64,000 bases of DNA, from NCBI RefSeq assembly GCF_900143695.1, contig NZ_FRFE01000002.1, positions 1-64,000 on the forward strand, written 5' to 3'. Each line of letters begins with the position of its first letter. Positions within the stretch are counted from its first letter, which is position 1. Source of the stretch: Desulfopila aestuarii DSM 18488 (lineage in GTDB: Bacteria > Desulfobacterota > Desulfobulbia > Desulfobulbales > Desulfocapsaceae). Below are positions 28,588 to 39,197 of this stretch, piece by piece. Both the position numbers and the translations under genes were made by a program. The notes beneath the pieces are model-generated. The model was not told the origin of the DNA. It saw only the letters and a list, made by a program, of their open reading frames with translations, and did no database searches.

Positions 28588-28603
28588 AGCAAATATCATA
28601 CCA
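28588..28603 (-). promoter_or_regulatory. Sigma-54-like promoter of kinase/activator operon
   Basis: Minus-strand TGGTATGATATTTGCT fits TGGCACG-N4-TTGCW at the GG, the A and G of the -24 box and the full TTGCT, with correct spacing. It lies about 135 bases upstream of the kinase start at 28453. Suggests that the activator also drives its own operon. Confidence 0.55.
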
Positions 28604-28840
28604 CCGAAAGAGTCGGAAGTTGAATACAAAATATTTTTACAGTCTTAGGAAATTCCTGCCACCTTCAGATCTGAAAAGGGCCATGCGAGATCATACACAA
28701 AGACAAATACGGTGGCGATTTTGCCTCCCATGCTCAGCTAAAGACAGATATCCTCTTAGAGAGGTTGAGCCTGTCTTTCACCAATAAAAGCCACTCCAGG
28801 TGTCGGCTTGACATTACCTCTTCGGAAGGCATAAACTGTA

Positions 28841-28872
28841 GACGTTTAAAAGAAAATGAGCGTTCAAACGTC
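28841..28872. promoter_or_regulatory. Palindromic element (candidate activator site B)
   Basis: GACGTTT at 28841-28847 and AAACGTC at 28866-28872 form a dyad; the right half reads GCGTTCAAACGTC, differing in one base from the element at 25720-25732. About 240 bases upstream of the sigma-54-like promoter at 28588-28603. Confidence 0.4.
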
Positions 28873-28999
28873 GCCGCCCAAAACCTCACATGTAAATTCT
28901 CACCATTTTTTTCATCCAGGTGGAGGGGCACTTTTTCCCGAAGGTTATTTGCTCAGACTATCCTCTGCAAAATACTGTTGAACAATCTCACAACTTGGG

Positions 29000-30694
29000 A
29001 TGTGCATGACTGATCATCTATGTGCAGGCTTACAAAGAATTGACAATGACGTCACTGTATTGAAACGCACGCAAGAGCAACGGGCAACTGAGCGCGACCT
29101 GCTGAGGATCTGTCATCTGGCCGAGAACGTGAACAGCCTGATGTATCAATTGGTCGATTTTTTCCAAACATTGACCAGATGTGAAGCTGTTGCTGTACGC
29201 TTGAAGCAAGGCGACGACTTCCCCTATTATGAATCCAGAGGCTTCCCTAAAGCCTTCATCAAGGCTGAAAATAGCCTGTGCGTCCGCGATCCTTTCGGCA
29301 ACATTCTCCGCGACAACCTTGGCAATCCGGTGCTTGAATGTATGTGCGGCAATATCCTTACCGGCCGTTTTGATCCAACCAAACCCTTCTTCACCCACAG
29401 CGGGAGTTTCTGGACCAACAGCACCTCAGAGCTGCTCGCCACCACCAGTGAAGATGATCGTCAGGCAAGGACACGCAACCGATGCAATGGTGAAGGGTAC
29501 GAATCGGTAGCATTAATACCCTTACGAATTCGGCAGACCACATTTGGTCTTTTCCAATTCAACGATCCCCAAAGAAATCGGTTCAACCTGAGCTTGATCA
29601 AACAACTCGAGGGGTTAGTGGATTATGTAGCCCTGTCCTTATCAAAACATTTAACAGATGAGGAGCTGCGAAACTCTGAAGAGAAATATCGGCTTCTTGT
29701 AGAGAATGCCCAGGAGGCTATTATTGTCGTCCAGGACAACCGACTCGTACTGGTCAACCCGAAAGCGATGACGATGAGCGGTTACACTCACGATGAATTG
29801 ACGGCCGGGTCATTGGCTTCTTTCATCCACGAAGATGACAGGGCAATGGTTGCCAGGCACAACCGCAAATGGTTGACACAGGGAGAGAAAACCTCGTCCT
29901 ATTGTTTCAGGATCATCTGTAAAAATGGTGACATCAAATGGATGGAACAGAACTGTTCAAGGATAATCTGGAATGAGAAGCCAGCCACCCTTATTTTTCT
30001 TAACGATATCACTGAATGGAAAAATGCAGACAAGGCCCTGCAGACAACCCTCGCCGAGAAAGAAGTTCTGCTGCGTGAGGTACATCACCGGGTCAAGAAT
30101 AATCTTGCCGCCATTATCGGCCTTTTTGAACTCCAGAGACGGATCATGGTTGATTCGTCAACTCGAGACACCCTGGCGGTACTCACTTCCAGGGTTCGAG
30201 CGATGAGCCTCGTCCATGAAAAACTCTATCGCTCGGATTCTCTTTCTGAAATCGATTTTCAGGAATATCTCCAATCTCTTGTATCACATCTGCGAACATC
30301 TTTCGGCTCTCCCAACATCTGTTGTGAAATAGACGCTCACGGAATACGAATGCCACTTGATCTCGCTGTCCCCTGCGGCATGATTATCAACGAACTGGTC
30401 ACCAACTCACTGAAATACGCATTTCCCGAAGGGCGTGCTCCACATGATGCTGAACTCTGCAGAATCATGATATCACTTGTTCTTGAGGATGGCATTTTCA
30501 CCTTGTCCGTTGCAGACAATGGCATCGGTTTAGATCCGAAATTTGATTGGAGCCAGGCTCAAACCCTTGGTCTGGTCCTGGTTCGTATGCTCGGTCAGCA
30601 CCAGCTTGCCGGCCGTTATTCCGTCGACCAGACAGCAGGCACTCGGTTTACCCTCACCTTTTCCATTCGAGACGAGAGAAAATCCTATGAGTAA
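29000..30694 (+). CDS. Soluble sensor histidine kinase, GAF-PAS-HisKA_2
   Basis: 564 residues. A GAF-like domain (about 30-215) with several Cys (ECMCGNIL, RNRCNGEGY), a PAS domain (about 225-345), then a HisKA_2/HWE-type kinase: His363 in REVHHRVKNNLAAI, N box 'GMIINELVTNSLKYAFP' and DNGIG. ATG TGC ATG gives two possible starts three bases or so apart. The end overlaps the next gene by eight bases (ATGAGTAA), so the two are translationally coupled and this kinase probably phosphorylates the next protein's N-terminal receiver. Confidence 0.9.
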   Translation: MCMTDHLCAGLQRIDNDVTVLKRTQEQRATERDLLRICHLAENVNSLMYQLVDFFQTLTRCEAVAVRLKQGDDFPYYESRGFPKAFIKAENSLCVRDPFGNILRDNLGNPVLECMCGNILTGRFDPTKPFFTHSGSFWTNSTSELLATTSEDDRQARTRNRCNGEGYESVALIPLRIRQTTFGLFQFNDPQRNRFNLSLIKQLEGLVDYVALSLSKHLTDEELRNSEEKYRLLVENAQEAIIVVQDNRLVLVNPKAMTMSGYTHDELTAGSLASFIHEDDRAMVARHNRKWLTQGEKTSSYCFRIICKNGDIKWMEQNCSRIIWNEKPATLIFLNDITEWKNADKALQTTLAEKEVLLREVHHRVKNNLAAIIGLFELQRRIMVDSSTRDTLAVLTSRVRAMSLVHEKLYRSDSLSEIDFQEYLQSLVSHLRTSFGSPNICCEIDAHGIRMPLDLAVPCGMIINELVTNSLKYAFPEGRAPHDAELCRIMISLVLEDGIFTLSVADNGIGLDPKFDWSQAQTLGLVLVRMLGQHQLAGRYSVDQTAGTRFTLTFSIRDERKSYE

Positions 30695-33062
30695 AGCTTC
30701 TATTCTCATTGTTGAAGATGATGGAATTTTAGCATATTACCTGCAGGACACGATTTCAAGACTAGGCTATTCCGTTGCAGGGCCACTGGCATATGGGGAA
30801 GATGTCGTTAACTTTCTCACAAACAATCCTGTTGACCTGGTTCTGATGGATATCGAACTGGCAGGCGAAATGAATGGCATCAGTGCTGCAGAAAGTATTC
30901 GAGACACATTTGACATTCCCATCGTCTTTCTCACCGGATTTTCCCATGATCCCCTGCTGGAAAAAGCTAAAATTGCAGCACCATACGGATACCTCATCAA
31001 ACCGGTACCCGATCGAGAACTGGCGGCCACCATTGAAATGTCACTCCATCGCCATAGGATGGATCGCAAACTCAAAATAAGCCAGCTTGCCCTGCAGAAA
31101 AGTGAAGCCAAATACCGCGATCTTTTTGAAAACTCCCCTTTAGGTATCTTTCGAACAACCTTGGACGGTAAGGTGCTGGCCGTCAACAAGGTCATGGTCG
31201 AAATTCTCGGATGCCGGTCTGCCGAAGAAGTCATCAATAGCTACAACGATATTTACATCCAGCTTTGTGCCGATCGCAACCGGCGGCAGGAATTTATCGA
31301 CGAGATAACAGAAAAAGGTTCGGTTAATAATTTTGAATTTGCAACAGGGCCAATACACGGCCAACATCTCTGGCTGTCGACCAGCGCAAGATTACAACCC
31401 GGTGACAATGGTGATAACCAAGCCGACGAGTTGGTTATCGATGGGTTCGTCATCAATATCACTGCCCGTAAACATACGGAAGAACTGCTCTTTCAATCAA
31501 ATGCCATCTTACAGGCAGCCATGGACCAGAGTCCGGCAGGTATTGCCATCGCGGATGCTCCGGATGGCAGGCTCCGCTATGTGAATAATGCAGGCTTACG
31601 TATTCGCGGCGGAGACAGCCATTCCATCGTCGATGAAGTAGGGCTCAATGAATATGTCTCCAGTTGGCAACTACTCGATCTCGATAGACGTCCCTTGAAA
31701 ACTGAAGAGGTGCCACTGGCAAGAGCGATTTTGTTTGGCGACACCTGCAGTCGGGAATTCATAGTCCGGCGATCAAATACCGATGATCGCATCGTCGAGG
31801 CTAATGCTGCTCCTGTACGCGACAAAAATGGTGCAATACAAGCAGCTATTGTGGTCTTTACCGATATTACTGAAATCAAAAAAGATAAAGAAGAACGGAA
31901 AATTCTTCAGAACCACCTTCTCCAGGCCCAGAAAATGGAGGCCATAGGCACTCTGGCCGGGGGCATTGCCCATGATTTCAATAACATTCTTGGTGCAATC
32001 ATCGGTTATGCCCAGATGGCAAGGGATGATTGCGCTGAAGGGTCAACAACAGCAAGCGACCTGGATCAGGTAATCAAGGCAGGACACAGGGCGAAGGATC
32101 TGGTCAAACAAATTCTTACCTTCAGCCGCCAAGAGGAAACACAGCAGGTTCAGCTTCTGCCGACAACCATTGTTAAGGAAGCGGTTAAACTCCTGAGATC
32201 CTCACTTCCATCGACTATTGCCATTGTGCAGGATATCGAGCCCCATATTGAGCATATTTGGGCTGATCCAACCAAAATCCTGCAGATCATCATGAACATC
32301 TCCACCAACGCCTTTCACGCGATGGAAGAGACCGGTGGAACCCTCACCATTGCATTGAAGATGAAAGTTCTTTCCCAAAAGGATCTCGCGGGATTCCCTC
32401 ATTGTCGATCGGGCAACTTTGTCTGTCTCTCTATTGCCGATAGTGGTTCGGGAATACCCGATGGGATTAGGGAAAGGATATTTGAACCGTATTTCACCAC
32501 AAAAGATGCCGGTAAAGGCACCGGTATGGGCCTTGCCATCGTCCACGGTATCGTCAACAGTTATGGCGGTTGTATCAGATGCCACAGTCAGTTGAACAAG
32601 GGGACGGTCTTTCATATCTATCTCCCGGCGCTTGAGGAAGAGGTCCATTCCGACCCCAAACCAATCGAAACAGCTCCACAAGGCTCAGAGCGTATTCTTT
32701 TTGTCGATGATGAAACCATGCTTGTGGAGATGTCCCAAGTTATGTTGAGAAGGCTCGGCTACGCTGTCACAGTTCGAACAAGCAGCCTGGACGCTCTCAA
32801 TACGTTCACCGACCATCCCGATTCCTTTGATTTGGTGATCACCGATCAGACAATGCCAGGCATGACCGGCATTGAGTTGGCACGGCGAATGTTGCAAATT
32901 CGTCCTGACATACCGATTATTCTCTGCACAGGATACAGCAATATCATCTCTGAAAATACGGTCAAAGAAGCAGGCATCAAGGGTTTTATCATGAAACCTT
33001 TGGATAAAACTGAAATTGCGACACTTGTTAGAAAAGTACTCAGCGGAACCCTTGTAGAGTAA
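30687..33062 (+). CDS. Hybrid histidine kinase, REC-PAS-PAS-HisKA-HATPase-REC
   Basis: 791 residues from the ATG at 30687, inside the stop of the upstream kinase; the frame extends to 30543 but only as antisense-like read of that gene's end. N-terminal receiver ([10 protein letters not shown], acceptor in [14 protein letters not shown]), two PAS domains (about 145-270 and 275-400), HisKA with His429 ([10 protein letters not shown]), HATPase (DSGSG, GTGMGLA) and a C-terminal receiver ([10 protein letters not shown]). No membrane helix. With a receiver at each end it looks like the middle of a phosphorelay started by the preceding HisKA_2 kinase. Confidence 0.92.
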   Translation: MSKASILIVEDDGILAYYLQDTISRLGYSVAGPLAYGEDVVNFLTNNPVDLVLMDIELAGEMNGISAAESIRDTFDIPIVFLTGFSHDPLLEKAKIAAPYGYLIKPVPDRELAATIEMSLHRHRMDRKLKISQLALQKSEAKYRDLFENSPLGIFRTTLDGKVLAVNKVMVEILGCRSAEEVINSYNDIYIQLCADRNRRQEFIDEITEKGSVNNFEFATGPIHGQHLWLSTSARLQPGDNGDNQADELVIDGFVINITARKHTEELLFQSNAILQAAMDQSPAGIAIADAPDGRLRYVNNAGLRIRGGDSHSIVDEVGLNEYVSSWQLLDLDRRPLKTEEVPLARAILFGDTCSREFIVRRSNTDDRIVEANAAPVRDKNGAIQAAIVVFTDITEIKKDKEERKILQNHLLQAQKMEAIGTLAGGIAHDFNNILGAIIGYAQMARDDCAEGSTTASDLDQVIKAGHRAKDLVKQILTFSRQEETQQVQLLPTTIVKEAVKLLRSSLPSTIAIVQDIEPHIEHIWADPTKILQIIMNISTNAFHAMEETGGTLTIALKMKVLSQKDLAGFPHCRSGNFVCLSIADSGSGIPDGIRERIFEPYFTTKDAGKGTGMGLAIVHGIVNSYGGCIRCHSQLNKGTVFHIYLPALEEEVHSDPKPIETAPQGSERILFVDDETMLVEMSQVMLRRLGYAVTVRTSSLDALNTFTDHPDSFDLVITDQTMPGMTGIELARRMLQIRPDIPIILCTGYSNIISENTVKEAGIKGFIMKPLDKTEIATLVRKVLSGTLVE

Positions 33063-33132
33063 AAGCTCCGTCGTTCTCAACCTTAAACGATTTTCAACGT
33101 ATATAATTTTTCATTTTTTTCATCATATTTTC

Positions 33133-36100
33133 ATGAATACAGACACTCATTATCTCAAAAGGGAGTTGTACTCCCTGGTCCAGGAGAACAGTTCTATCTT
33201 TGATTTCCTCCAAAAAGGCTCCTTGGATGGCTTATGGTACTGGGATCTTGAGAAACCTGAACATGAATGGTTGAGTCCCCAGTTCTGGGAAATCCTTGGT
33301 TATGATCCATCTGAGAAAAAACACTTAGCAAGTGAATGGCAAGATATTATTTTTCCTGAAGATCTTGAAGTCGCACTCGAGAACTTTCATCAACATTGTG
33401 CCGACCCCAAACATCCCTACGACCAGATCGTCAGGTATACGCATAAAAATGGTTCAACTGTCTGGGTGCGTTGCCGTGGTATTGCAATACGCAATGGAGC
33501 AGGTAAGCCAATCCGAATGCTTGGGGCACATACAGATCTGACGCAATTTAAACAGGCCGAGGAACAATATCATGATTCTATGACCTTGTATCAGGACCTT
33601 GTAGAGACATCTCAGGATCTGATCTGGCAATGCGACACCAAAGGGAGATACATTTATCTGAATCCTGCCTGGGAAGATGTCTTTGGCTATACAATTGAGG
33701 AAATGCTCGGGCAAACCTTTACAACGTTTCAAGCTCCCGAATACGCCGAAAAGGACTGGTCTGAATTCCAGCGACTCATGCAGGGCAACACCGTCAAAAA
33801 CTGGGAAAGCGTTCATATTGGTAAAGATAGCCAGCCGATTCATTTAGTCTTCAATGCAAAATGTGTTGTCGATAAAGAAGGCAATATTACCGGAACGCGT
33901 GGCACCGCATTTGACATATCCCAAAGATATTTTACTGAAAAGAAACTCCAAGCAAACAAAGAAAATTATCACAACCTGTTCGAGAAGATGCTCGATGGTT
34001 TTGCTCTCCATGAAATCATATGCGACGCATCCGGTGCGCCTGTTGATTACCGTTTTCTGAACATTAATCCAGCCTTTGAAAAATTGACCGGCCTCAACGG
34101 TAGCGACCTGATAGGTCGCACAGTTCTCCAGGTGATGCCGGCTACGGAGCAACACTGGATCGATACGTATGGCAAAGTTGCCTTGACCGGTGAAGCTATT
34201 GTTTTTGAAAATTATTCACAGGAACTGAAAAAACATTTTAAAGTGACAGCATATAGGCCAGCGATAAACCATTTTGCCTGCATTTTCCAAGATGTAACGC
34301 CGATAAAAAAAGCTGAGGAGAAGCTTAGAGAAACTCTCGAATTCAATCAACTGGTTATAGATACCTCAACAATCGGACTCATGGTTTTCAAAGAATCCGG
34401 CCCCTGTATACTAGCGAACCCAGCTGCTGCCAAAATTTTCAAGACTTCAGAAGAACAGCTCCTGTTACTCGATTATACGAAAATGGATTCCTACAAAAGA
34501 ACCGGGATCCTGGAAGACATGGAGACCGTTCTAAAATCCGGAAAGACTCTTCAACGGGTAGTACATACCGTAAATACCTTTGGAAAAGAGGCATGGTTTG
34601 ACGGCAGTCTTTCCTGCTTTGAAATAGGTGGAGAAAAACATCTTCTTTTCCTGTTCAACGATATATCGGATAAAAAAAGACTTGAACAACAGTTGGTGCA
34701 ACGACATGCTGAATTTCAGGCGATATTTAATTCAATAACCGATGCCATCGTCTTTGTGGATCTTGATCGACGAATCATCAGAGTTAATCCTGCCTTTGAG
34801 TTGACTTTTGGGTATGCCTTTCAAGAAATTGCAGGAGAGACGACGCAATTTCTTTACGCCAACCATGATGAATATTTCCAGCAGGGGAAAATTCGTTACA
34901 ATAAAAACAGGCATAGTTCACATCCAATATATGAGATAGAATACAAACGTAAAGACGGAACATTCTTTTCAGCAGAAACCCTTGGTGTTCCGGTAAATGA
35001 CGACAATGGTCAAACAGTCGGCTTTTTAAGTGTTATTCGTGATGTAACAGAACGTAAAGCGGCTGATAAAGAAATCAAGGAAAACGAGACGCGTTATCTT
35101 GCATTATTCAATTCTATCAATAGCGGTGTTGCCATCTATAAACCCGTTGATAATGGCAATGATTTTATTTTCGTCAACATCAATGAAGCTGCTGAAAAAA
35201 TAAGCCATATTAAAAAAAGAGAGGTGTTAGGAAAACATTTACTGGACATTTTTCCTAATATGGCAAAGGCCGGACTCCTTGACGCATTGCGGCAAGTATA
35301 TAACTCTGGACAAAGCTTAGATATACCTGAATTTTATTATAGTGATCAATATCGACAAGGATGGCGGAAAAATTTTATCTACAAGCTACCATCAGGCGAA
35401 GTCGTGCAAATCTATAACGACATCACTGAGCGCAAGCAAGCCGAAGAGGAGCTCTCAAGACAAAAACAACTTTTCGAAACCATGTTTAATACAATTCCAG
35501 ATGGAGTTGTTATTACCAACGCAAACCGTGAAATACAACTTGCTAACAACGGGGTGAAACACACCTTCGGGTATAATCCAGATAAACTGCTGGGTAAATC
35601 CACTACGCTCCTCTATGCCAATGACGACTGTTATCGCCAAGCCGGCGCAGCTGTTTTTGCTCAAAATTCCCAGAAACAAAGTGATCGATTCATCACGTAT
35701 TATCGCAAGAGAAACGGCGTGGAATTTCCCGCTGAAACTTTCGGAGCCAAACTCTTTGACGAGAACCAGCAATGGTTGGGCAACCTGGCAATAATGCGTG
35801 ACATCACAGAACGTCTACGACAGGAAGAGGAAGGAAGGGTCTTGCAAAAACAACTGGCACAGGCGCAGAAAATGGAGGCAATCGGCGTCTTGGCTGGAGG
35901 AATTGCACACGATTTCAATAATATCCTTGGGGCAATCCTTGGGTATGCTGAAATGGCTCATGAAGACTGCCCACCTGATTCCGTGTTGGCTGGAGATATT
36001 GAGCAAATCATAGTTGCCGGCAAAAGGGCCAAAGATCTCGTCAGGCAAATCGTCGCATTTAGCCGTCAATCCGAAATTGAACGGATTTTGATCCAACCAG

Positions 36101-37005
36101 TAATAATTGTTAAAGAAATAGTGAAACTCCTCAGGGCCTCATTGCCGACAACGATAGCCATACAACACGATTTAGAGTCAAAACCCTGGCTGATCGTTGC
36201 CGATCCAACTCAGATTCATCAAGTGCTGATGAACATTTGCACGAACGCCTTCCATGCGATGGAAGAAACCGGAGGGACCATCACTATCTCTTTAAAAAAT
36301 ATCACGCTGGAAAGACAGAATATTGTAAATGAAAAAAATGTTCTTCCTGGTGATTTCGTCAAATTGTCCATCAGGGATACCGGACCCGGTATTTCACCTG
36401 CAATTCAGGCAAAAATTTTTGATCCTTATTTCACCACCAAATCCGTCGGCAAAGGAACTGGTATGGGTCTCGCCATTGCTCACGGCATAATCAGCAGCTA
36501 TGGAGGGTTCATTCGCTGTAATAGCAAGATCGGCGAAGGTTCTGTTTTTGACATTTTCATCCCGGTTGCTGATCATGCCGAGGCAGTAGACGAATCTGAG
36601 AGTCCACTTCCCACCGGCAGCAAAAATGAACACATTCTCTTTGTTGACGATGAGGAGCCGCTGGCCATAATGGCCAAGACCATGCTTGAAAGACTCGGTT
36701 ATCATGTAACGGTACGGACAAGCAGCCTCGAGGCACTTGCCACTTTCAGTAACGATCCTGATGCATTTGATCTGGTAATAACCGACCAGACAATGCCAGG
36801 GATGACCGGTTTCGATCTTGCTCGAAGAATGCTGCAGCTCAGACCATTACTACCTGTTATTCTCTGTACTGGATTTAGCACGGTTATCTCCGAGGAAAAA
36901 GTCAAGTCTGCCGGTATAAAAGGATTTGCAATGAAACCAATCGAAAAGAAAGAAATCGCCTCACTTATCCGTACAGTACTTTCCGGTCCGTCTCAGACCG
37001 ATTGA
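33133..37005 (+). CDS. Soluble hybrid histidine kinase with seven PAS domains
   Basis: 1290 residues, no membrane helix. I count seven PAS units, beginning near residues 20, 155, 280, 405, 530, 650 and 780, several followed by PAC motifs such as VTERK or ITERK. Then HisKA with His926 ([10 protein letters not shown]), HATPase (DTGPG, GTGMGLA) and a C-terminal receiver ([10 protein letters not shown]). The kinase core is very like those of the other three hybrid kinases of this family in the window. The ATG at 33133 has no clear ribosome site. It is 70 bases downstream of the previous kinase and probably in the same unit. Inputs unknown. Confidence 0.92.
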   Translation: MNTDTHYLKRELYSLVQENSSIFDFLQKGSLDGLWYWDLEKPEHEWLSPQFWEILGYDPSEKKHLASEWQDIIFPEDLEVALENFHQHCADPKHPYDQIVRYTHKNGSTVWVRCRGIAIRNGAGKPIRMLGAHTDLTQFKQAEEQYHDSMTLYQDLVETSQDLIWQCDTKGRYIYLNPAWEDVFGYTIEEMLGQTFTTFQAPEYAEKDWSEFQRLMQGNTVKNWESVHIGKDSQPIHLVFNAKCVVDKEGNITGTRGTAFDISQRYFTEKKLQANKENYHNLFEKMLDGFALHEIICDASGAPVDYRFLNINPAFEKLTGLNGSDLIGRTVLQVMPATEQHWIDTYGKVALTGEAIVFENYSQELKKHFKVTAYRPAINHFACIFQDVTPIKKAEEKLRETLEFNQLVIDTSTIGLMVFKESGPCILANPAAAKIFKTSEEQLLLLDYTKMDSYKRTGILEDMETVLKSGKTLQRVVHTVNTFGKEAWFDGSLSCFEIGGEKHLLFLFNDISDKKRLEQQLVQRHAEFQAIFNSITDAIVFVDLDRRIIRVNPAFELTFGYAFQEIAGETTQFLYANHDEYFQQGKIRYNKNRHSSHPIYEIEYKRKDGTFFSAETLGVPVNDDNGQTVGFLSVIRDVTERKAADKEIKENETRYLALFNSINSGVAIYKPVDNGNDFIFVNINEAAEKISHIKKREVLGKHLLDIFPNMAKAGLLDALRQVYNSGQSLDIPEFYYSDQYRQGWRKNFIYKLPSGEVVQIYNDITERKQAEEELSRQKQLFETMFNTIPDGVVITNANREIQLANNGVKHTFGYNPDKLLGKSTTLLYANDDCYRQAGAAVFAQNSQKQSDRFITYYRKRNGVEFPAETFGAKLFDENQQWLGNLAIMRDITERLRQEEEGRVLQKQLAQAQKMEAIGVLAGGIAHDFNNILGAILGYAEMAHEDCPPDSVLAGDIEQIIVAGKRAKDLVRQIVAFSRQSEIERILIQPVIIVKEIVKLLRASLPTTIAIQHDLESKPWLIVADPTQIHQVLMNICTNAFHAMEETGGTITISLKNITLERQNIVNEKNVLPGDFVKLSIRDTGPGISPAIQAKIFDPYFTTKSVGKGTGMGLAIAHGIISSYGGFIRCNSKIGEGSVFDIFIPVADHAEAVDESESPLPTGSKNEHILFVDDEEPLAIMAKTMLERLGYHVTVRTSSLEALATFSNDPDAFDLVITDQTMPGMTGFDLARRMLQLRPLLPVILCTGFSTVISEEKVKSAGIKGFAMKPIEKKEIASLIRTVLSGPSQTD

Positions 37006-37082
37006 TCGATACAGGATGAAAAACGGATAAGGCAATTCTCCTCGGTTAAGGAGAAAGTGGCGTCATATTATTAGAGCCAATC

Positions 37083-37094
37083 GCAAACGTTTGC
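37083..37094. promoter_or_regulatory. LacI-family operator
   Basis: GCAAACGTTTGC is a perfect 12-base palindrome with the central CG typical of LacI/GalR-family operators. It lies 48 bases before the start of the LacI-family gene, so autoregulation of the gal operon is likely. Confidence 0.75.
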
Positions 37095-37142
37095 AGTAAC
37101 ATTGGCAACCACTTTGATCCAATGTATTAAGGTTGCGACATC

Positions 37143-38150
37143 ATGTTTAGAGCCACTATCACAGATATTGCCCGAGAATTAGGGCTATCAGCCTCCACGG
37201 TTTCCCGTGCCCTGCACGACCATCCCGACATCAGCGAAGCAACGAAAACGAAAGTCAAAGAGATAGCTGCACGTCTGGACTATTTTCCTGACAGTATTGC
37301 TCAGGGCTTCAAGAAACAACGCACCAGCACTATCGGCATCATTGTTCCTGAGATCCAGCACCACTTTTTCTCTTCCGCCATCAGCGGTATCGAGGATCTC
37401 GCTTATAACGCAGGGTTCACCATCATGGTCTGCCAGAGCAACGAAGACTATGAGCGGGAAAAACTCAACCTGCGGGCCATGGTTTCCAACAGGGTTGCCG
37501 GACTGCTGGTGTCCCTCTCCCAGTCAACCATGGATGTCAGCCACTTCGATATCTTGAAAAAACGCAAGATCCCCGTAGTCTTCTTTGATCGTACCCATGA
37601 AGACTTAACAGGAAGTCAGGTAAAAGTTGATGACCATAACGGTGCGTATCAACTTGTGAGCCACCTTATCGATAGAGGCTACAAACATATTGCCCATATC
37701 GCTGGCCCGTCGAATATCCTCATCGGTCGGGAGCGGGAATGTGGCTACCGCGACGCGCTGATCGATCGGGGCCTGACAATAGATGAGTCCCTCATTGTCC
37801 GCGGTGGATATCGTAACAGCGACGGCACCCATGGGGCGGAAAAGCTCCTTGCCCTCCCCAAACGTCCCGACGCAATTTTCTGTGTCAACGACCCTGTGGC
37901 GCTTGGTGCGTACTTGGTCATCAAGCAACAGGGGTTACGCATCCCCAATGATATCGCCCTGGCCGGATTTTCCAACAATCCGATCTCCGCGCTTATCGAG
38001 CCGCCACTCACCACCGTTGATCAGATGTCCTATGACATCGGCAAAAGTGCTGCCGCTCTGCTGCTTGAACAGATCGAGAAAGGGGTCGACAACGTCTCCC
38101 CCGTTATTCTGGTGAAAAAGACCAAACTCATCATACGGAAATCCACATAA
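37143..38150 (+). CDS. LacI/GalR-family transcriptional regulator
   Basis: 335 residues: N-terminal helix-turn-helix (TITDIARELGLSASTVSRAL, hinge 'LDYFPDSIAQGFKKQRT') followed by a periplasmic-binding-like effector domain (IGIIVPEI...FFSSAISGIEDLA). AAGG precedes the ATG. Its stop overlaps the galT start by one base (TAATG), so it heads the galactose operon. The effector is presumably galactose or a related sugar (inference from context). Confidence 0.92.
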   Translation: MFRATITDIARELGLSASTVSRALHDHPDISEATKTKVKEIAARLDYFPDSIAQGFKKQRTSTIGIIVPEIQHHFFSSAISGIEDLAYNAGFTIMVCQSNEDYEREKLNLRAMVSNRVAGLLVSLSQSTMDVSHFDILKKRKIPVVFFDRTHEDLTGSQVKVDDHNGAYQLVSHLIDRGYKHIAHIAGPSNILIGRERECGYRDALIDRGLTIDESLIVRGGYRNSDGTHGAEKLLALPKRPDAIFCVNDPVALGAYLVIKQQGLRIPNDIALAGFSNNPISALIEPPLTTVDQMSYDIGKSAAALLLEQIEKGVDNVSPVILVKKTKLIIRKST

Positions 38151-39196
38151 TGGATCAAAATAGCAATACACTCCATCCCCACCGGAGATATAACCCGCTT
38201 ACCGGCCAATGGCTGTTGCTCTCCCCCCACCGCACCCAGCGGCCATGGCAGGGCAGAACCGAGGACGCAACCATCAGCCAGCCCCCGGGATATGACCCCA
38301 CCTGCTACCTCTGCCCCGGCAACACCCGCATGGGCGGAAAGAAAAATGAAGAGTATGCCAGCACTTTTGTCTTCGATAACGACTTCAAAGCATTAACGCA
38401 GTGTACCCAACCTTTTCAAGAAGACGAGGACGGGCTGTTCCGTTCCGAATCCACTGATGGCACCTGCCGGGTCATCTGTTTTTCCAGAAATCACAACCTG
38501 ACCCTCGCCCAGATGGAGGAAAAAGACCTGTTGGCGGTGATTGATATCTGGAAAGCACAGATGATTGAACTGAGCAAAAAATACCGATGGGTCCAGATTT
38601 TTGAGAACAAGGGCGAGATCATGGGTTGCTCCAATCCGCATCCCCACGGCCAGATCTGGGCCAGTGACTATATCCCCGAAGAGCCTGCCAAAGAAGACCA
38701 TTACCAGAAAGTCTATCTCCAGCAGCACGGCAAGAACCTGCTGGTGGAATATCTGGCACGGGAAAAAGATAAAAGGGAACGTATCGTTGCTGAAAACGAT
38801 CAGTGGCTGTGCGTTGTTCCCTACTGGGCCACCTGGCCCTTCGAGGTGCTGCTCGCACCTCTTCACCCCACCCGGCGGCTGCAAGACCTGGATGATGCCC
38901 AACGACAAGGGCTTGCCGCCATCATGAAAGAATTGCTGGTAAAGTACGACAATCTCTTTTCAACCTCTTTTCCCTACTCCATGGGCTGGCATGGTGCTCC
39001 TGCCAACAACGGGAACAACGACCACTGGCAGCTGCATGCCCACTATTACCCACCGCTCCTGCGTTCGGCGGACATTAAAAAGTTCATGGTCGGCTATGAA
39101 ATGCTGGGATGTCCTCAGCGGGACATCCTGCCCGAAACGGCGGCGGAAATGCTCCGTAACCAGTCGACAACCCATTATTCAATGAGGAGAAGATAG
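38150..39196 (+). CDS. galT: Galactose-1-phosphate uridylyltransferase
   Basis: 348 residues. Transfers UMP from UDP-glucose to galactose-1-phosphate in the Leloir pathway. The catalytic HPH triad is in GCSNPHPHGQIWA, with His166 the nucleophile; the N-terminal metal site has CYLCPGN. The C-terminal 'MGWHGAPA' and 'LHAHYYPPLLRS' blocks are also family marks. Coupled to the upstream regulator and two bases from galK. No galE or mutarotase gene is seen in this window. Confidence 0.95.
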   Translation: MDQNSNTLHPHRRYNPLTGQWLLLSPHRTQRPWQGRTEDATISQPPGYDPTCYLCPGNTRMGGKKNEEYASTFVFDNDFKALTQCTQPFQEDEDGLFRSESTDGTCRVICFSRNHNLTLAQMEEKDLLAVIDIWKAQMIELSKKYRWVQIFENKGEIMGCSNPHPHGQIWASDYIPEEPAKEDHYQKVYLQQHGKNLLVEYLAREKDKRERIVAENDQWLCVVPYWATWPFEVLLAPLHPTRRLQDLDDAQRQGLAAIMKELLVKYDNLFSTSFPYSMGWHGAPANNGNNDHWQLHAHYYPPLLRSADIKKFMVGYEMLGCPQRDILPETAAEMLRNQSTTHYSMRRR

Positions 39197-39197
39197 G

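Larger units (their letters stand above)
28454..28999. other. Intergenic region between divergent kinase genes
   Basis: 546 bases without a credible gene. It holds a sigma-54-like promoter for the minus-strand operon and a palindrome, listed separately. No clear promoter was found for the plus-strand kinase at 29000. Confidence 0.6.
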
